A stretch of 23,387 nt of DNA from CAYWKU01 sp964459325 (GCA_964459325.1 CAYWKU010000048.1:1-23387), one strand, 5' to 3'; counted from the first letter of the stretch, positions 7,004 to 15,251 are shown. The notes: generated by a model from the sequence alone, not told the origin. A program made the numbers and translations.

Positions 7004-8452
7004 TTACTGCGACAGCGCCTCCTTTCCGAAACCTATGGCCCGGCCCGAGTCGCGAGTCCACATGCTGGTGTACTCCGCCTCGGCGGCCTCTTCGAGCACT
7101 TTCTGGCTGACGGTTTTTCTCTTGCGGGCGGTGCAAATTCGCAGGGCGCGGACTACCGCGTTGCGGATGTAGCCGCCGCTGAAAGAATACTTTTCCGCAA
7201 GTTTCCGGAAATTCACATCTTTTGCCAGAGCGGCGTCCTTCGAGAAAAAGGAGCGCCAGATTCTTTCCCGCTCTCCTGTATTCGGGACCGGCATCTCTAT
7301 CCTCAGGCCGATTCTCCGCTCGAACGCCAGGTCTATCCCGTCGGCATTGTTTGAAGTAAGTATCATGACTCCGGAATAATTTTCCATCTGTTGGAGCAAC
7401 AGGTTCCTTTCCTTGTTGGCAAGCCTGTCCGTTGAATGATTGACACTCACCCGGTTTGAGAATAACCCGTCGCACTCGTCGAAAAGCAGTACACCGTCCT
7501 CTTCCCTCGCCTGCTCGAATACGGCCACGACATTTTTTTCGGTGTTTCCGTGAAACATGTTCGCAATCCGTTCATATTTCGCAATGAGGAGGGGTTTGTG
7601 GAGTTCTTTCGCCACGGCTTCAGCGGTTAAGGTCTTTCCCGTACCCGGAGGGCCGTAAAGCAGCAGGGATTTGCCAGCATTCTTTATGAGGCCGATGTTG
7701 ATGCCCAGTTCACCGGCCTTGTTATCTTCCTTTTTCACGCATTTGAGCCACGAGCGCAATTCTTGCCTTTTTTCATCGGGAAGCACCACGTCTTTCAGAC
7801 GCACCCCCGGTTTGCTGACCTGCAATAACTCCGCTGTCCCCGGGCGGTAGTCATCGTCGTCGTCTTCCTCCTCGTTTTCAGTCTCGGTGTTTTTTTCGCC
7901 GAATATTCGGTTGAGGGCTTTTTTACTTAACTTGTAAGTATTATCCAGAGGTGATTTATCGGGCCTGAAACGTTCTTTAGAGATGAGGTCGTAGATTTTC
8001 GAGTCTTTACAGAAGACGTTGCGATAGAACAGCATTTCAGTGGGGTCTTCGAGCACGTAACTGAGGATAAGGCTACCTCTATTCTCTATTTGATAACCGT
8101 TGGACAGCAACGCGTCCCCGAAACAGAGCACAGCTATAATACTCCATTCCGTCACCGACAAATTCCGCTCATGAGCGACTTTTTCGAGTTCAATGGGTTC
8201 CCCGGCTTTTTCGGCGGCCCTGGCCACCTTTTTAATTTCGGAGAGCGTTGAATTAATTCTGTCTTTTATGTTATCCAGCTGGTCTTTAATCTCCTCCTCT
8301 TTTTTATCGTTTTGACGTCTCCTGTGTTTGCCGCCGCATTCCAGGGAGGCGAGGTCGGTCGTCAGCTCCCTCTTGGTGCGCAACAAACTTACGTAATTCG
8401 ATAAAAGGCGAAAATATTCCCTCTGATAGTCTGAAATTGATATTTCCTGCAT
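7004..8452 (-). CDS. Stand-alone AAA+ ATPase with winged-helix-like N-terminus
   Basis: 482 aa. The N-terminal ~75 residues are coiled-coil-like and include a basic run. Residues ~85-180 look like a helical/winged domain, and an acidic linker (about 190-203, EEEDDDDD) follows. The C-terminal AAA+ module has Walker A GPPGTGKT (267-274), Walker B LLFDE (322-326), sensor 1 TSNN, arginine finger FERR and a lid with FSGGYIRNAV. This architecture resembles ATPases of the classical AAA (Cdc48/FtsH-like) group, including those in phage-tail-like systems. No protease or nuclease domain is attached, so it probably remodels or activates its operon partners. The ATG at 8452 is chosen for GGAGGAGG six bases upstream; a start at 8473 lacks a site. 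First gene of the four-gene operon. Confidence 0.87.
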   Translation of the reverse strand: MQEISISDYQREYFRLLSNYVSLLRTKRELTTDLASLECGGKHRRRQNDKKEEEIKDQLDNIKDRINSTLSEIKKVARAAEKAGEPIELEKVAHERNLSVTEWSIIAVLCFGDALLSNGYQIENRGSLILSYVLEDPTEMLFYRNVFCKDSKIYDLISKERFRPDKSPLDNTYKLSKKALNRIFGEKNTETENEEEDDDDDYRPGTAELLQVSKPGVRLKDVVLPDEKRQELRSWLKCVKKEDNKAGELGINIGLIKNAGKSLLLYGPPGTGKTLTAEAVAKELHKPLLIAKYERIANMFHGNTEKNVVAVFEQAREEDGVLLFDECDGLFSNRVSVNHSTDRLANKERNLLLQQMENYSGVMILTSNNADGIDLAFERRIGLRIEMPVPNTGERERIWRSFFSKDAALAKDVNFRKLAEKYSFSGGYIRNAVVRALRICTARKRKTVSQKVLEEAAEAEYTSMWTRDSGRAIGFGKEALSQ

Positions 8453-8799
8453 TGTTGGCCTCCTCCTAACCAATTGAATTTACTGCATAAATTTACGAGG
8501 AGATTTACTAAAAATCAGAATAAACCCGGTCTGTGACAGGAGCGGACAATAGGAGACGAAAAATTTCGAATTATTTTTGGGCGTGGTCGGGGAAGAGGAT
8601 TAGTGCACACATTATGTGCAACCGGATGGCATCGCGGTCATTTTCTTGACCACCTATGTCATTCTTAAGGTATTGACAGAGATAAGAAGTTATGCTATTC
8701 GGAAAGTAAGGTAAAGGAGGAGAGAAAAAAACAGCTTAATTTTTTTTGCCAAAAGATTAAGGGCACAACAAAAATATACCCAGCAAGGAGGGAATAAAC
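8453..8799. promoter_or_regulatory. Divergent control region between AAA+ operon and UDG-like gene
   Basis: No gene is seen in these 347 bp. Three structures are visible. One is the dyad TGCACA-CATTA-TGTGCA at 8604-8620, an operator-like sequence. The second is a plus-strand promoter candidate at 8673-8701. The third is an inverted repeat CTTAAT...ATTAAG at about 8735-8761 enclosing T and A runs, in the leader of the plus-strand gene. A strong but orphan Shine-Dalgarno-like GGAGGAG at about 8716 is not followed by a start codon. Confidence 0.4.
8673..8701 (+). promoter_or_regulatory. Candidate promoter of the UDG-like gene
   Basis: TTGACA (8673-8678), a 17-base spacer and TATTCG (8696-8701). 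The -35 is perfect and the -10 is moderate. It leaves a leader of about 90 bases before the ATG at 8800. The leader is unusually long and holds an AT-rich inverted repeat. Confidence 0.5.
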
Positions 8800-9528
8800 A
8801 TGGTTTCTTCAGGTTTGCAAGAAAAAATGATAAAGATATGCGAGGAATTTACTGATAAGGTCCCTCATAACGTGGAAATAAAAGAACCCTACATTCCATA
8901 TATACCTGAAAATTGGAACCGTATACTTGTACTAGCTGAATCACAGAATCTGGCGAAAGAAAAAGATAGGAAACCGTTAAGAGAAAAGAACAAAAGAGAA
9001 AGATTTCTTAGATTATATGAAGAAATGAAGTCATCGGGGTATCTCGGTATTGGTCCCTGGGATGACGGACACATAAAAATTGCACTAAAAGTGATTGAAC
9101 CCCACATAAATATTGACGAAGTAGCGGTAAGTAATGCGGTCCCCTGGTCTTTATTTAGGAAAAATAAAAATGAAAGCCCTACCGAGGAATTGAAAAATTT
9201 AGCTGTCGAATTCTGGAAGAGTATATTTTCCACTTGGTTGCCTAATGACAACAATTGCGAAATATTTACTTTCGGCACGATAGCTCAAAGAATCATTAAC
9301 GATGCAGGAAAAAAGAGCAAATGCTTATTTCTTCCATCTCCTCAGAATATCAATAAGGGCAAAATGTTTTTTGATTGCCAGGACTTGCTTAGAAGATATC
9401 CTGAAGTTGCAAAGGCCAAAAAAGAATTAGAACAGCTACCCTCATTAAAAAAGGTGAAATTCGGCGATAGTCATATTTTCTTTGCTTGCCACGCAGTCAG
9501 TCAAGCCAATCGAGGCTTCGACAAATGA
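8800..9528 (+). CDS. Uracil-DNA glycosylase superfamily-like protein
   Basis: 242 aa. The order of short motifs matches the UDG fold. RILVLAESQN (41-50) stands where family members have the GEAPG-type water-activating loop. VAVSNAVPWS (108-117) matches the second strand/uracil pocket, IFTFGTIAQRII (155-166) the FxxGxxA strand-helix, and LFLPSPQN (176-183) the HPSP-like DNA-intercalation loop. The usual catalytic His is absent from the last motif. It may recognise a modified base, be inactive as a glycosylase or have another activity. AAGGAGGG precedes the ATG. It diverges from the AAA+ operon and is AT-rich like the PD-(D/E)XK gene, so the two may share an origin. UDG-fold proteins occur in defence against phages with modified DNA; that role here is inference. 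Confidence 0.55.
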   Translation: MVSSGLQEKMIKICEEFTDKVPHNVEIKEPYIPYIPENWNRILVLAESQNLAKEKDRKPLREKNKRERFLRLYEEMKSSGYLGIGPWDDGHIKIALKVIEPHINIDEVAVSNAVPWSLFRKNKNESPTEELKNLAVEFWKSIFSTWLPNDNNCEIFTFGTIAQRIINDAGKKSKCLFLPSPQNINKGKMFFDCQDLLRRYPEVAKAKKELEQLPSLKKVKFGDSHIFFACHAVSQANRGFDK

Positions 9529-9540
9529 AAACACTAACTT

Positions 9541-9610
9541 GTACTAGCCAGGACTTAACCCGACGCCTGCCCCGGTCTTAGTTGTCTGTAATGTTGGGTT
9601 CAGTGTTTTT
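9541..9610 (+). repeat. Dispersed repeat family B, copy 1
   Basis: Shares GTACTAGCCAGgACTTAACC, GCCTG, CTcc/GGT and TTGTCTGTAATGT with 20025-20099. The arms ACTTAACCCGAC and GTTGGGTTCAGT are near-complementary (10 of 12), so the unit can form a long hairpin. It fills the gap between two convergent genes and could serve as a bidirectional terminator. Confidence 0.55.
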
Positions 9611-9630
9611 CGCCGGATGTATTTCAGGCC

Positions 9631-10635
9631 TTATTTTGCGGCTTTCCCAAACAGACTTTCCAATCCTCCGTCTACCACCAGCGAGGCGAGGTGAACCCCG
9701 TCAATCAGCTCAATTTCAAATCCCTTTTCTTCCATCATTTTTTCGGAAGTTTGGATAGCTTCTTCCGAAAACTCAGCGGAAGTAACGACCCAGCCGAATT
9801 GAAGTCCCTCCTCGACCATACCACGACATAGGTTTTCCACAGCCGCTTTTCCGGTCTCTCCATTATGATGCCTGGCCTGAACCCCCAGGCTGATTTCGAT
9901 ATTCGAGAGCACAGAAAAGGTCGCAATCACATCCACTCCCTTATCATATTGTCGCGGGACGATTTGGACTTCTCGTGCTCCTCGTGATTTTAATAGGGAC
10001 GCGATTAGCCCTTCAAAACCCCGGTCATTTATTTTACCGGTTTTGATTTCTTCAATTGTTTTATCTACAAGAATATTCCGCAGGTCGTCAGTAAAACCGG
10101 AGGTCTTTCCGGTATCTGCTTCTTTGGGGGCGCAAATCAGGGCGTCGTATATTTCTTCAACGATGTCTTCGGCATAGGCACATGTGTGGTAGCATTTCAT
10201 TCGAGACTGTAACGAAGCTTTCGCCTGTTTTCGGGAAATGGGCTTCTTTTCATTCAACCACTTCACCGGCATTCGATAGGCTGAATCGTCTTCAATTTTT
10301 GTTTCGTCGAAAAAGGCCTCTCCCGCAATTTCGGCGACATAGAACCCATCGCCATAAGGCACGACAACCCAGTCGCCTTGCTTCATCTCCCGGAGAAATC
10401 TCCATAAATTGCCTGTCGCACGACCTGCTTTGTAGTAATTGGTGTCATCAGGGCGATAAGTTTTGCGAATTTCTTCCCTGAGGTCATACCAATCGAAATT
10501 GAACGCTGCCTCCGGGGGTATCTCGGCCCACCCTACCATCAAGACATTATTATTCAAGGCTTCTTCCATACGGTCTACATAGCCGGGGCTGAGCCGAAGT
10601 ACAAATGCCCGTTCCGGATTTCTCAAATCACTCAT
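9631..10635 (-). CDS. Mrr-type restriction endonuclease with EVE/PUA-like N-terminus
   Basis: 334 aa. The N-terminal half (about 8-125; AFVLRLSPGYVDRM, then W-rich segment, GDWVVVPYGDGFYVAEI) looks like a PUA/EVE-type modified-base reader. The C-terminal half is an Mrr_cat domain: FEGLIASLLKSRG (E208), YDKGVDVI (D235) and GVQARHH (Q253-A-R255). Mrr enzymes cut methylated or otherwise modified DNA (type IV restriction). In the canonical (D/E)...QxK site the last residue is Lys; here it is Arg (AGG, one base from AAG), so activity may be lost or altered. ATG at 10635 is chosen for GAGGAGG upstream. It lies 68 bp after the 201-aa gene on the same strand. Confidence 0.75.
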   Translation of the reverse strand: MSDLRNPERAFVLRLSPGYVDRMEEALNNNVLMVGWAEIPPEAAFNFDWYDLREEIRKTYRPDDTNYYKAGRATGNLWRFLREMKQGDWVVVPYGDGFYVAEIAGEAFFDETKIEDDSAYRMPVKWLNEKKPISRKQAKASLQSRMKCYHTCAYAEDIVEEIYDALICAPKEADTGKTSGFTDDLRNILVDKTIEEIKTGKINDRGFEGLIASLLKSRGAREVQIVPRQYDKGVDVIATFSVLSNIEISLGVQARHHNGETGKAAVENLCRGMVEEGLQFGWVVTSAEFSEEAIQTSEKMMEEKGFEIELIDGVHLASLVVDGGLESLFGKAAK

Positions 10636-10703
10636 TCTCTTCCTCCTCTCACGATAGTGATTGTGGCTCCCATCTATTTGATTTCTTTCTTTTGATGGAA
10701 CTT

Positions 10704-11309
10704 TCAACGTGTTGGCCTGCACCATAATTTATTTTTCTCAAGAGCAAGAAAAATGCAATCCAATATATAGCCGATTGTTTCCTGTCTACAAATACCCCGT
10801 GAGCCGAGCTTTTTATGAACCAGGATGTGAATGTATTTCTCGATTTCATCGGGTATTTCAGGGTACTCGAATTTGATATTTTTTCCGTTTTTATCCTGAT
10901 AACACCCATCTTCATTGAGCATTTGTTGTGATTTCAGAGATTCTTTGGTGGCTGCAAAGTCAGCATAGTATATTTCCCGGATGAAGTCCGCGTTTTCAAA
11001 GTTAATCATTTCGTCCGGTTTATAGGGTAAATACGGCATTATCTCCGATACGATGGCGAATTTGACCGGCCTGGCATCAACATACGACCATTTATCATCC
11101 GCATCTTTGCCCAGTTTTAAGTTAGGAGTTATAACACGAAACCTCGGGGAATTGAATATTTCCGCTACTTCACTTTTTAGTTCATCAGGAATAACCCCTA
11201 TTAAATCTTCAACGTGGAAGCTCTCGCTTTCACGATAATTTTTCAAAATTATCCGCTCGAACTCCTCGACGTATTCGTAGCTATAATCCAATACAAGTTG
11301 CCCTTCCAT
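10704..11309 (-). CDS. Unrecognised 201-aa protein upstream of the Mrr-type gene
   Basis: No family recognised. The protein is soluble and acidic, without a signal peptide. An N-terminal region (about 10-75) has alternating helices, and the middle contains several aromatic residues (PYLPYKPDEM). A C-terminal helical segment carries three Cys (CYQDKNG, GSRGICRQ, KLWCRP) but no clear zinc pattern. The ATG has GGGAG upstream. Same strand as the Mrr-type gene and closely spaced, so probably one operon. A specificity or immunity partner is possible but unproven. Confidence 0.55.
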   Translation of the reverse strand: MEGQLVLDYSYEYVEEFERIILKNYRESESFHVEDLIGVIPDELKSEVAEIFNSPRFRVITPNLKLGKDADDKWSYVDARPVKFAIVSEIMPYLPYKPDEMINFENADFIREIYYADFAATKESLKSQQMLNEDGCYQDKNGKNIKFEYPEIPDEIEKYIHILVHKKLGSRGICRQETIGYILDCIFLALEKNKLWCRPTR

Positions 11310-11910
11310 TTGCTCCCTCTCCCACCTTGTTGGTTATTTTCCCGTTATAAGATTTGACTAAATTCCCTATTAACCCCGGCTGCACCATAGTCGTTCAATT
11401 CTCTTCCAAAACGGTTTCAGCCCTTTTATTTTTTTAGCTCCTCGCAAGAATTTGTGGGTTGATTTTCGAGAAAAAGCCTCGAATCAACCCTATTTTCCTT
11501 CCCTAAACCAAATAATCTGGAGGAAACGGACAGAGCGGATCGCCCCATTCCGTCTCCCCCTTCTTGCTTCTATGAAAAACCATTCTATAACCTTGCTTTT
11601 GACCTGTCAAGCGTGTAGGGGCTTTCCAATCCCTCCCCGATTTTGGGGTTAAATTCAGCGCCACCTTCATCCGCATAAAGTCCAATTATGTCAAGCACTT
11701 ACGACGAATATTGGGTATTTTGAACCCACACAGACTTGAGAGGACCCATTTTTTTGAACTAATCCATATCAAACCGGGCGGAGCGCCGGTTGTAAAGGTT
11801 TTCGATTTCGATTGTCCAAGAGGGTACACTTTACCAATGACAGATGCGGTCAATTCAAGATAATTTTTTCAACTGAGTAATTAGGAAAGGGCTATATAAA
11901 AGGCCGGGTG
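11310..11910. other. 600-bp stretch without a convincing gene
   Basis: Both strands were read. Short frames exist, for example 60 codons on the minus strand at 11503-11685, but none has a ribosome-binding site and family-like composition. The stretch holds a strong hairpin at 11456-11490. It may contain the decayed remains of an inserted element or a non-coding RNA. Confidence 0.4.
11456..11490. terminator. Strong hairpin, probable terminator
   Basis: GGGTTGATTTTCGAG (11456-11470) pairs with CTCGAATCAACCC (11478-11490) across a seven-base loop, with two extra T in one arm. TATTTTCC follows on the plus strand, and GAATT-type sequence on the other. The long, nearly perfect stem suggests a factor-independent terminator on the plus strand, but no plus-strand gene ends nearby. 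It could be part of an unrecognised RNA. Confidence 0.45.
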
Positions 11911-12249
11911 TTAATCTTTAAGCTCCTCGTTAATTGATTGTATTGCACTGCGAAAATCGGGAAGCTCATTTTCAATTATCTGCCATACCCTCTCCAAGTT
12001 GATGCCCAGATAATCGTGTACAAGAACGTTCCGAAAACCCGCAATCCACTCCCAAGATACCTCTGGATGCTTATCTTTAATTCCGGATGATAGCCTTTGA
12101 GTGGATTCTGCCAAGGTTTGAAGTTCTCGTATGACAGCGCTTTGGGTTTTGCGGTCATTAAAGAACATCCCTTTTCCTTCTGATAGATGGTCGTCAATCC
12201 ATTTAAGGCATTCAATGATATGGTCTATATAAACCCGGTCTTCTTTCAT
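11911..12249 (-). CDS. hepT: HepT-type RNase toxin (HEPN fold)
   Basis: 112 aa, all-helical HEPN protein of the DUF86 family. The catalytic RX4HXY motif is intact: R73-NVLV-H78-D-Y80. HepT is an RNase that is inhibited when its cognate MntA adenylylates the Tyr next to the catalytic site (type VII toxin-antitoxin). Its ATG overlaps the mntA stop by four bases, so the antitoxin is made first and the two are coupled. Both catalytic and modification sites are present, so the pair looks functional. Confidence 0.9.
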   Translation of the reverse strand: MKEDRVYIDHIIECLKWIDDHLSEGKGMFFNDRKTQSAVIRELQTLAESTQRLSSGIKDKHPEVSWEWIAGFRNVLVHDYLGINLERVWQIIENELPDFRSAIQSINEELKD

Positions 12250-12536
12250 AGAGGAACGGCCTCTTGGAGGACTCTCTCGCGCAGAGGTTCACGGAGAACA
12301 GTCGGCTCAATAACGCTTACTCGTCTACCAAGGAGTTTTTCGAGGTCACTCACCAACCCACCGGGGAACCACGGCGTGGTAGGGCCATCGACCTCAATTA
12401 AAAAATCTATATCGCTCTCAGGGGTGTCATCTCCACGGGCGGCTGAGCCGAACACGCGGATTCTGGATACACCATGCTTTTCGGCAATCCGGAGGATTTC
12501 TTCCCGGTTTTCTTCCAATAACCTGGCTAGGCTCAT
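12246..12536 (-). CDS. mntA: MntA-type minimal nucleotidyltransferase antitoxin
   Basis: 96-aa nucleotidyltransferase-fold protein. It carries G30-S31 and the double aspartate D42-I-D44 (GSX10DXD: GSAARGDDTPESDID), the signature of enzymes that transfer AMP. It inactivates HepT by AMP addition. The start ATG is followed by the LARLLEENREEI helix. Located immediately upstream of hepT with a four-base overlap. Confidence 0.9.
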   Translation of the reverse strand: MSLARLLEENREEILRIAEKHGVSRIRVFGSAARGDDTPESDIDFLIEVDGPTTPWFPGGLVSDLEKLLGRRVSVIEPTVLREPLRERVLQEAVPL

Positions 12537-12670
12537 AGTCCTACTCCCTGTTATGATTTTAGCATGGATTCAGGAGTCCTTAAAATCATACCCTCATACA
12601 AGGAGAATATTACCGTCGTCTCTCACAACGGCAGCGCTTCATTCAATACTCGACTGCAGCAATGTCGAAA

Positions 12671-12720
12671 GGGGCGGTGTCATGCCTCGGCCTCCATGCG
12701 TTGATGCTTACCGCCGCCCC
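12671..12720 (-). terminator. Possible terminator of the ankyrin gene
   Basis: GGGGCGG (12671-12677) and CCGCCCC (12714-12720) form a 7-bp GC stem with a long loop. It begins 15 bases after the ankyrin stop codon. On the minus strand it is followed by TTTCGAC, a poor T-run, so termination would be weak. Confidence 0.3.
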
Positions 12721-12735
12721 CCGGTTCAAATTTCA

Positions 12736-13902
12736 CTATTTCGCGCCGTGTTCTTTGAGTATCCGGACTATTTCGGTGTGGTCATTATCTTTTGCAAACA
12801 TAAGCGCTGTTCTACCGTTCTTATACTCCGCATCCGGGTCCGCTCCCGCCTCAAGAAGCTGCTTGACGATTTCGACATGCCCCTCCTGGCTTGCAGCCAT
12901 CAGCGCGGTGAACCCGTCATGGCTACGCTTTACATCGGGATTCGCTCCCTCCGAAAGAAGTATCCTGACGACTTCCGCATGACCCTTCAAGCTCGCAAGT
13001 ATCAGCGCGGTTCCTCCACCCTTGTCCTCGGGATTCGCGTTGGGGTCTGCTCCCTCCGTAAGGAGCCGATTGACGATTTCGGGGTGGCCCTTATAGCTTG
13101 CAAATATAAGCGCCGTCTTTCCATCGCCGGTTTTCGCGTTAATGTCCGCGCCCGCCTCAATGAGTTGGTTAACGATTTCGACATGGCCCTTCTCGCTCGC
13201 AACCATCAAAGCGGTCTCTCCATGTTTGGTCTTCGCGTCGGGGTTCGCTCCCGCTTCGAGGAGATGCTTGACGATTCCAGAATGCCCCCCGGGGATTGCG
13301 TCTATTAGCGCAGTCGCTCCTTTGTTGTCCCTCGGGTTGGGGTCGGCTCCCGCCTCAAGGAGGTGCTTGACGACTTCGGTATGGCCTTTCAAGCTCGCAA
13401 GCATCAACGCGCTGCCCCCGTTTTTCGTTTTTTTATTGGGTTCCGCTCCCTCCGAAAGAAGCTGCTCTACGACTTCAGCATGGCCTTTCAAGCTCGCCAG
13501 CATCAGCGCCGTCGCCCCGTCCCTGGTTTCTGCGTCGGGGGCCGCATCCTCCGAGAGGAGCCGGTTGACAATCCCGGTGTGACCCTCGCGGCTTGCGTAC
13601 ATCAGTGGGGTAAACCCGTTATCATCTTTCAGTTTAACGTCCGCCCCCGCTGAAAGGAGTTGATTGACGATTTCGGTGTGGCCCCTCAAACTCGCAGCTA
13701 TCAGGGGAGTCACCCCATCTTTTGTCTTCGCGTTCGGGTTTACATCCTTATCTAAAAGATTTTTCACCGTTTCGGTTTTTCCTTTAAGAGCCGCGAGCAA
13801 CAACTTTTTCTCCTCTTGTTCCGCTTTTTGGGCCGGTGCTTTAACCGCATATCCCGCCATCATAAGCGTAATTATGACGGCAATAACTGTCTTTTTTCTC
13901 AT
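12736..13902 (-). CDS. Exported ankyrin-repeat protein
   Basis: 388 aa. It begins with a signal peptide (MRKK, hydrophobic to ~residue 18, then KAPAQKA), so it is probably periplasmic or secreted. The rest is one ankyrin stack: an N-terminal cap (LLLAALKGKTETVKNLL) and about ten 33-34-residue repeats of the type DG-TALM-AS-KGH-EIV-LL-AGADP. The consensus is very regular, and the repeats are also similar at DNA level, which favours copy-number change. AAAGGAGTGAGG precedes the ATG. Ankyrin stacks bind proteins; the partner is not visible. It is transcribed alone, away from GT2. Confidence 0.9.
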   Translation of the reverse strand: MRKKTVIAVIITLMMAGYAVKAPAQKAEQEEKKLLLAALKGKTETVKNLLDKDVNPNAKTKDGVTPLIAASLRGHTEIVNQLLSAGADVKLKDDNGFTPLMYASREGHTGIVNRLLSEDAAPDAETRDGATALMLASLKGHAEVVEQLLSEGAEPNKKTKNGGSALMLASLKGHTEVVKHLLEAGADPNPRDNKGATALIDAIPGGHSGIVKHLLEAGANPDAKTKHGETALMVASEKGHVEIVNQLIEAGADINAKTGDGKTALIFASYKGHPEIVNRLLTEGADPNANPEDKGGGTALILASLKGHAEVVRILLSEGANPDVKRSHDGFTALMAASQEGHVEIVKQLLEAGADPDAEYKNGRTALMFAKDNDHTEIVRILKEHGAK

Positions 13903-14294
13903 CTTGCCTCACTCCTTTGGTCATCTTGTCGACCTTGCCGAGACCGGCTCGACCCTTCCATTATTCGTTATTGTTGGCTTTTAACTTGGTTATTTAAAGA
14001 CGCCCCGATTTTGTTTTTGGGACGTATCCTGCATAGCGGAGGAAATTTGGATCTTGTCAGTCGAATACAGAGAAATTACATCCTTTAAACTACCATGTCA
14101 ATTTTTACAGAATCGGTTTATTCGCTTATTTTGACTGACGTTTTTATCAATCCGCAGGTTAAAAGGCCGAGCAAGTCCCCTGTATTACCAAGCTTTTTGA
14201 GAAAAGCCCCGGTTCACGTTTGTTTTCCCCGGCGGTTTTGCTTATTTTCGGGTAACTTGAACCTGAAAAGGCAATTGAGGGGAGTACATAGACT
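13903..14294. other. 392-bp divergent intergenic region
   Basis: It lies between the minus-strand ankyrin gene and the plus-strand GT2 gene. No open frame with a ribosome-binding site is seen. It should contain the promoters of both genes, but no clear -35/-10 pair was found. Confidence 0.3.
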
Positions 14295-14933
14295 ATGGAA
14301 AACCCGTCCGGTGAGGGAAAGTTGAAGGTTTCGGCGGTCATTCCGGCTTACCGGGAAGCTGAGAGGATTGCAAAGGTGGTGACCGAATGCCGGGAACTGG
14401 TTGACGAGGTGATTGTGGTTGACGACGGCAGCGACGATTCTACAGGTGATGAGGCTTCCCGGGCCGGAGCGAAAGTCGTTCGGCAACCCAATTCGGGCCA
14501 GGTCGAGGCAATCAAGAACGGCTTCCGGCACGCAACCTGCGACATAGTGGTAACCATTGACGCCGACGGTGAACATCATCCGTCGGATATCAGACGCCTT
14601 GTGCAACCCATCATTAATGACGAAGCCGACATGGTGCTGGGTAGCCGACAACACATCGCCCGGTTTTCCGAAAGGGTTATCAGCGCCGTCTCCGGGCTGA
14701 AGGCACCTGTCCGTGACACGGGCACCGGCTTTCGCGCTATCCGGAGCGAACTTGCGCTGAAGCTGAAAATCCCCGGCACCTGTATCTGCGGAACTTCGGT
14801 TCTCGAAGCTTACAAAATGGGGGCGAGAATCAGGGAGGTGCCCGTCACCCTGGGACAAACCGACAAGCCGAGGCGAATTGCCTGGAATCATTTCATCCAG
14901 CTCGGGTATGTGATAAAAATGCTGATACGGTGA
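14295..14933 (+). CDS. Glycosyltransferase family 2 (DPM1/polyprenol-type)
   Basis: 212 aa GT-A enzyme. It shows VSAVIPAYREAERI (12-25), VVDDGSDDST (41-50, nucleotide-sugar binding) and the metal-binding DADGEH (D89-x-D91). The family moves a sugar from a nucleotide donor to a lipid carrier or another glycan. There is no C-terminal membrane anchor, so it is the short, soluble form resembling archaeal and bacterial dolichol-phosphate mannosyltransferase-like proteins. The ATG is preceded by GGGGAG at ten bases. It stands alone, 318 bp upstream of the GT4 gene on the same strand. Confidence 0.88.
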   Translation: MENPSGEGKLKVSAVIPAYREAERIAKVVTECRELVDEVIVVDDGSDDSTGDEASRAGAKVVRQPNSGQVEAIKNGFRHATCDIVVTIDADGEHHPSDIRRLVQPIINDEADMVLGSRQHIARFSERVISAVSGLKAPVRDTGTGFRAIRSELALKLKIPGTCICGTSVLEAYKMGARIREVPVTLGQTDKPRRIAWNHFIQLGYVIKMLIR

Positions 14934-15117
14934 CAGCCGTTGCTACAGTCGGTATATTCAGATATATACCGGGTACCGGCGCAAAACCGAGGTATACCCC
15001 CGAAAAGTCCTTTTTATAAGCTAACTTACGAATACGAACAGCGCATCCGGGAACACAGCAACTTCTTTTCTTGACATCAAGACCGCAGCATATTGAATTT
15101 TATTTCACTACAAGGGG

Positions 15118-15146
15118 TTGACAGTCCGGTTGTAATGGTGTAAGGT
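15118..15146 (+). promoter_or_regulatory. Candidate promoter in the GT2-GT4 gap (14934-15251)
   Basis: TTGACA (15118-15123), a 17-base spacer and TAAGGT (15141-15146). A second TTGACA lies at 15071-15076 with TATTGAAT 14-17 bases on. The 318-bp gap holds no gene. A leader of about 100 bases separates this promoter from the GT4 start. Confidence 0.45.
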
Positions 15147-15251
15147 GCTTTTCGATTGCAGTCTTTTAACGGCTGGTGATATTTAGTTAACTCAACAGGC
15201 CAAAAAGGTTTGGGGTATTTCCTTGTTTTCCCGTAACCCTCCGAAAATTCA

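Noticed and set aside
6993..7475. 160-codon minus-strand frame inside the ATPase gene
   Set aside because: Out-of-frame shadow of the AAA+ coding sequence, which has all its motifs.
11503..11685. 60-codon minus-strand frame
   Set aside because: No ribosome-binding site or recognised family.
12736..13902. Tandem DNA repeats as a CRISPR or satellite array
   Set aside because: The ~99-base periodicity is the coding pattern of 33-residue ankyrin repeats, with an open frame and signal peptide.
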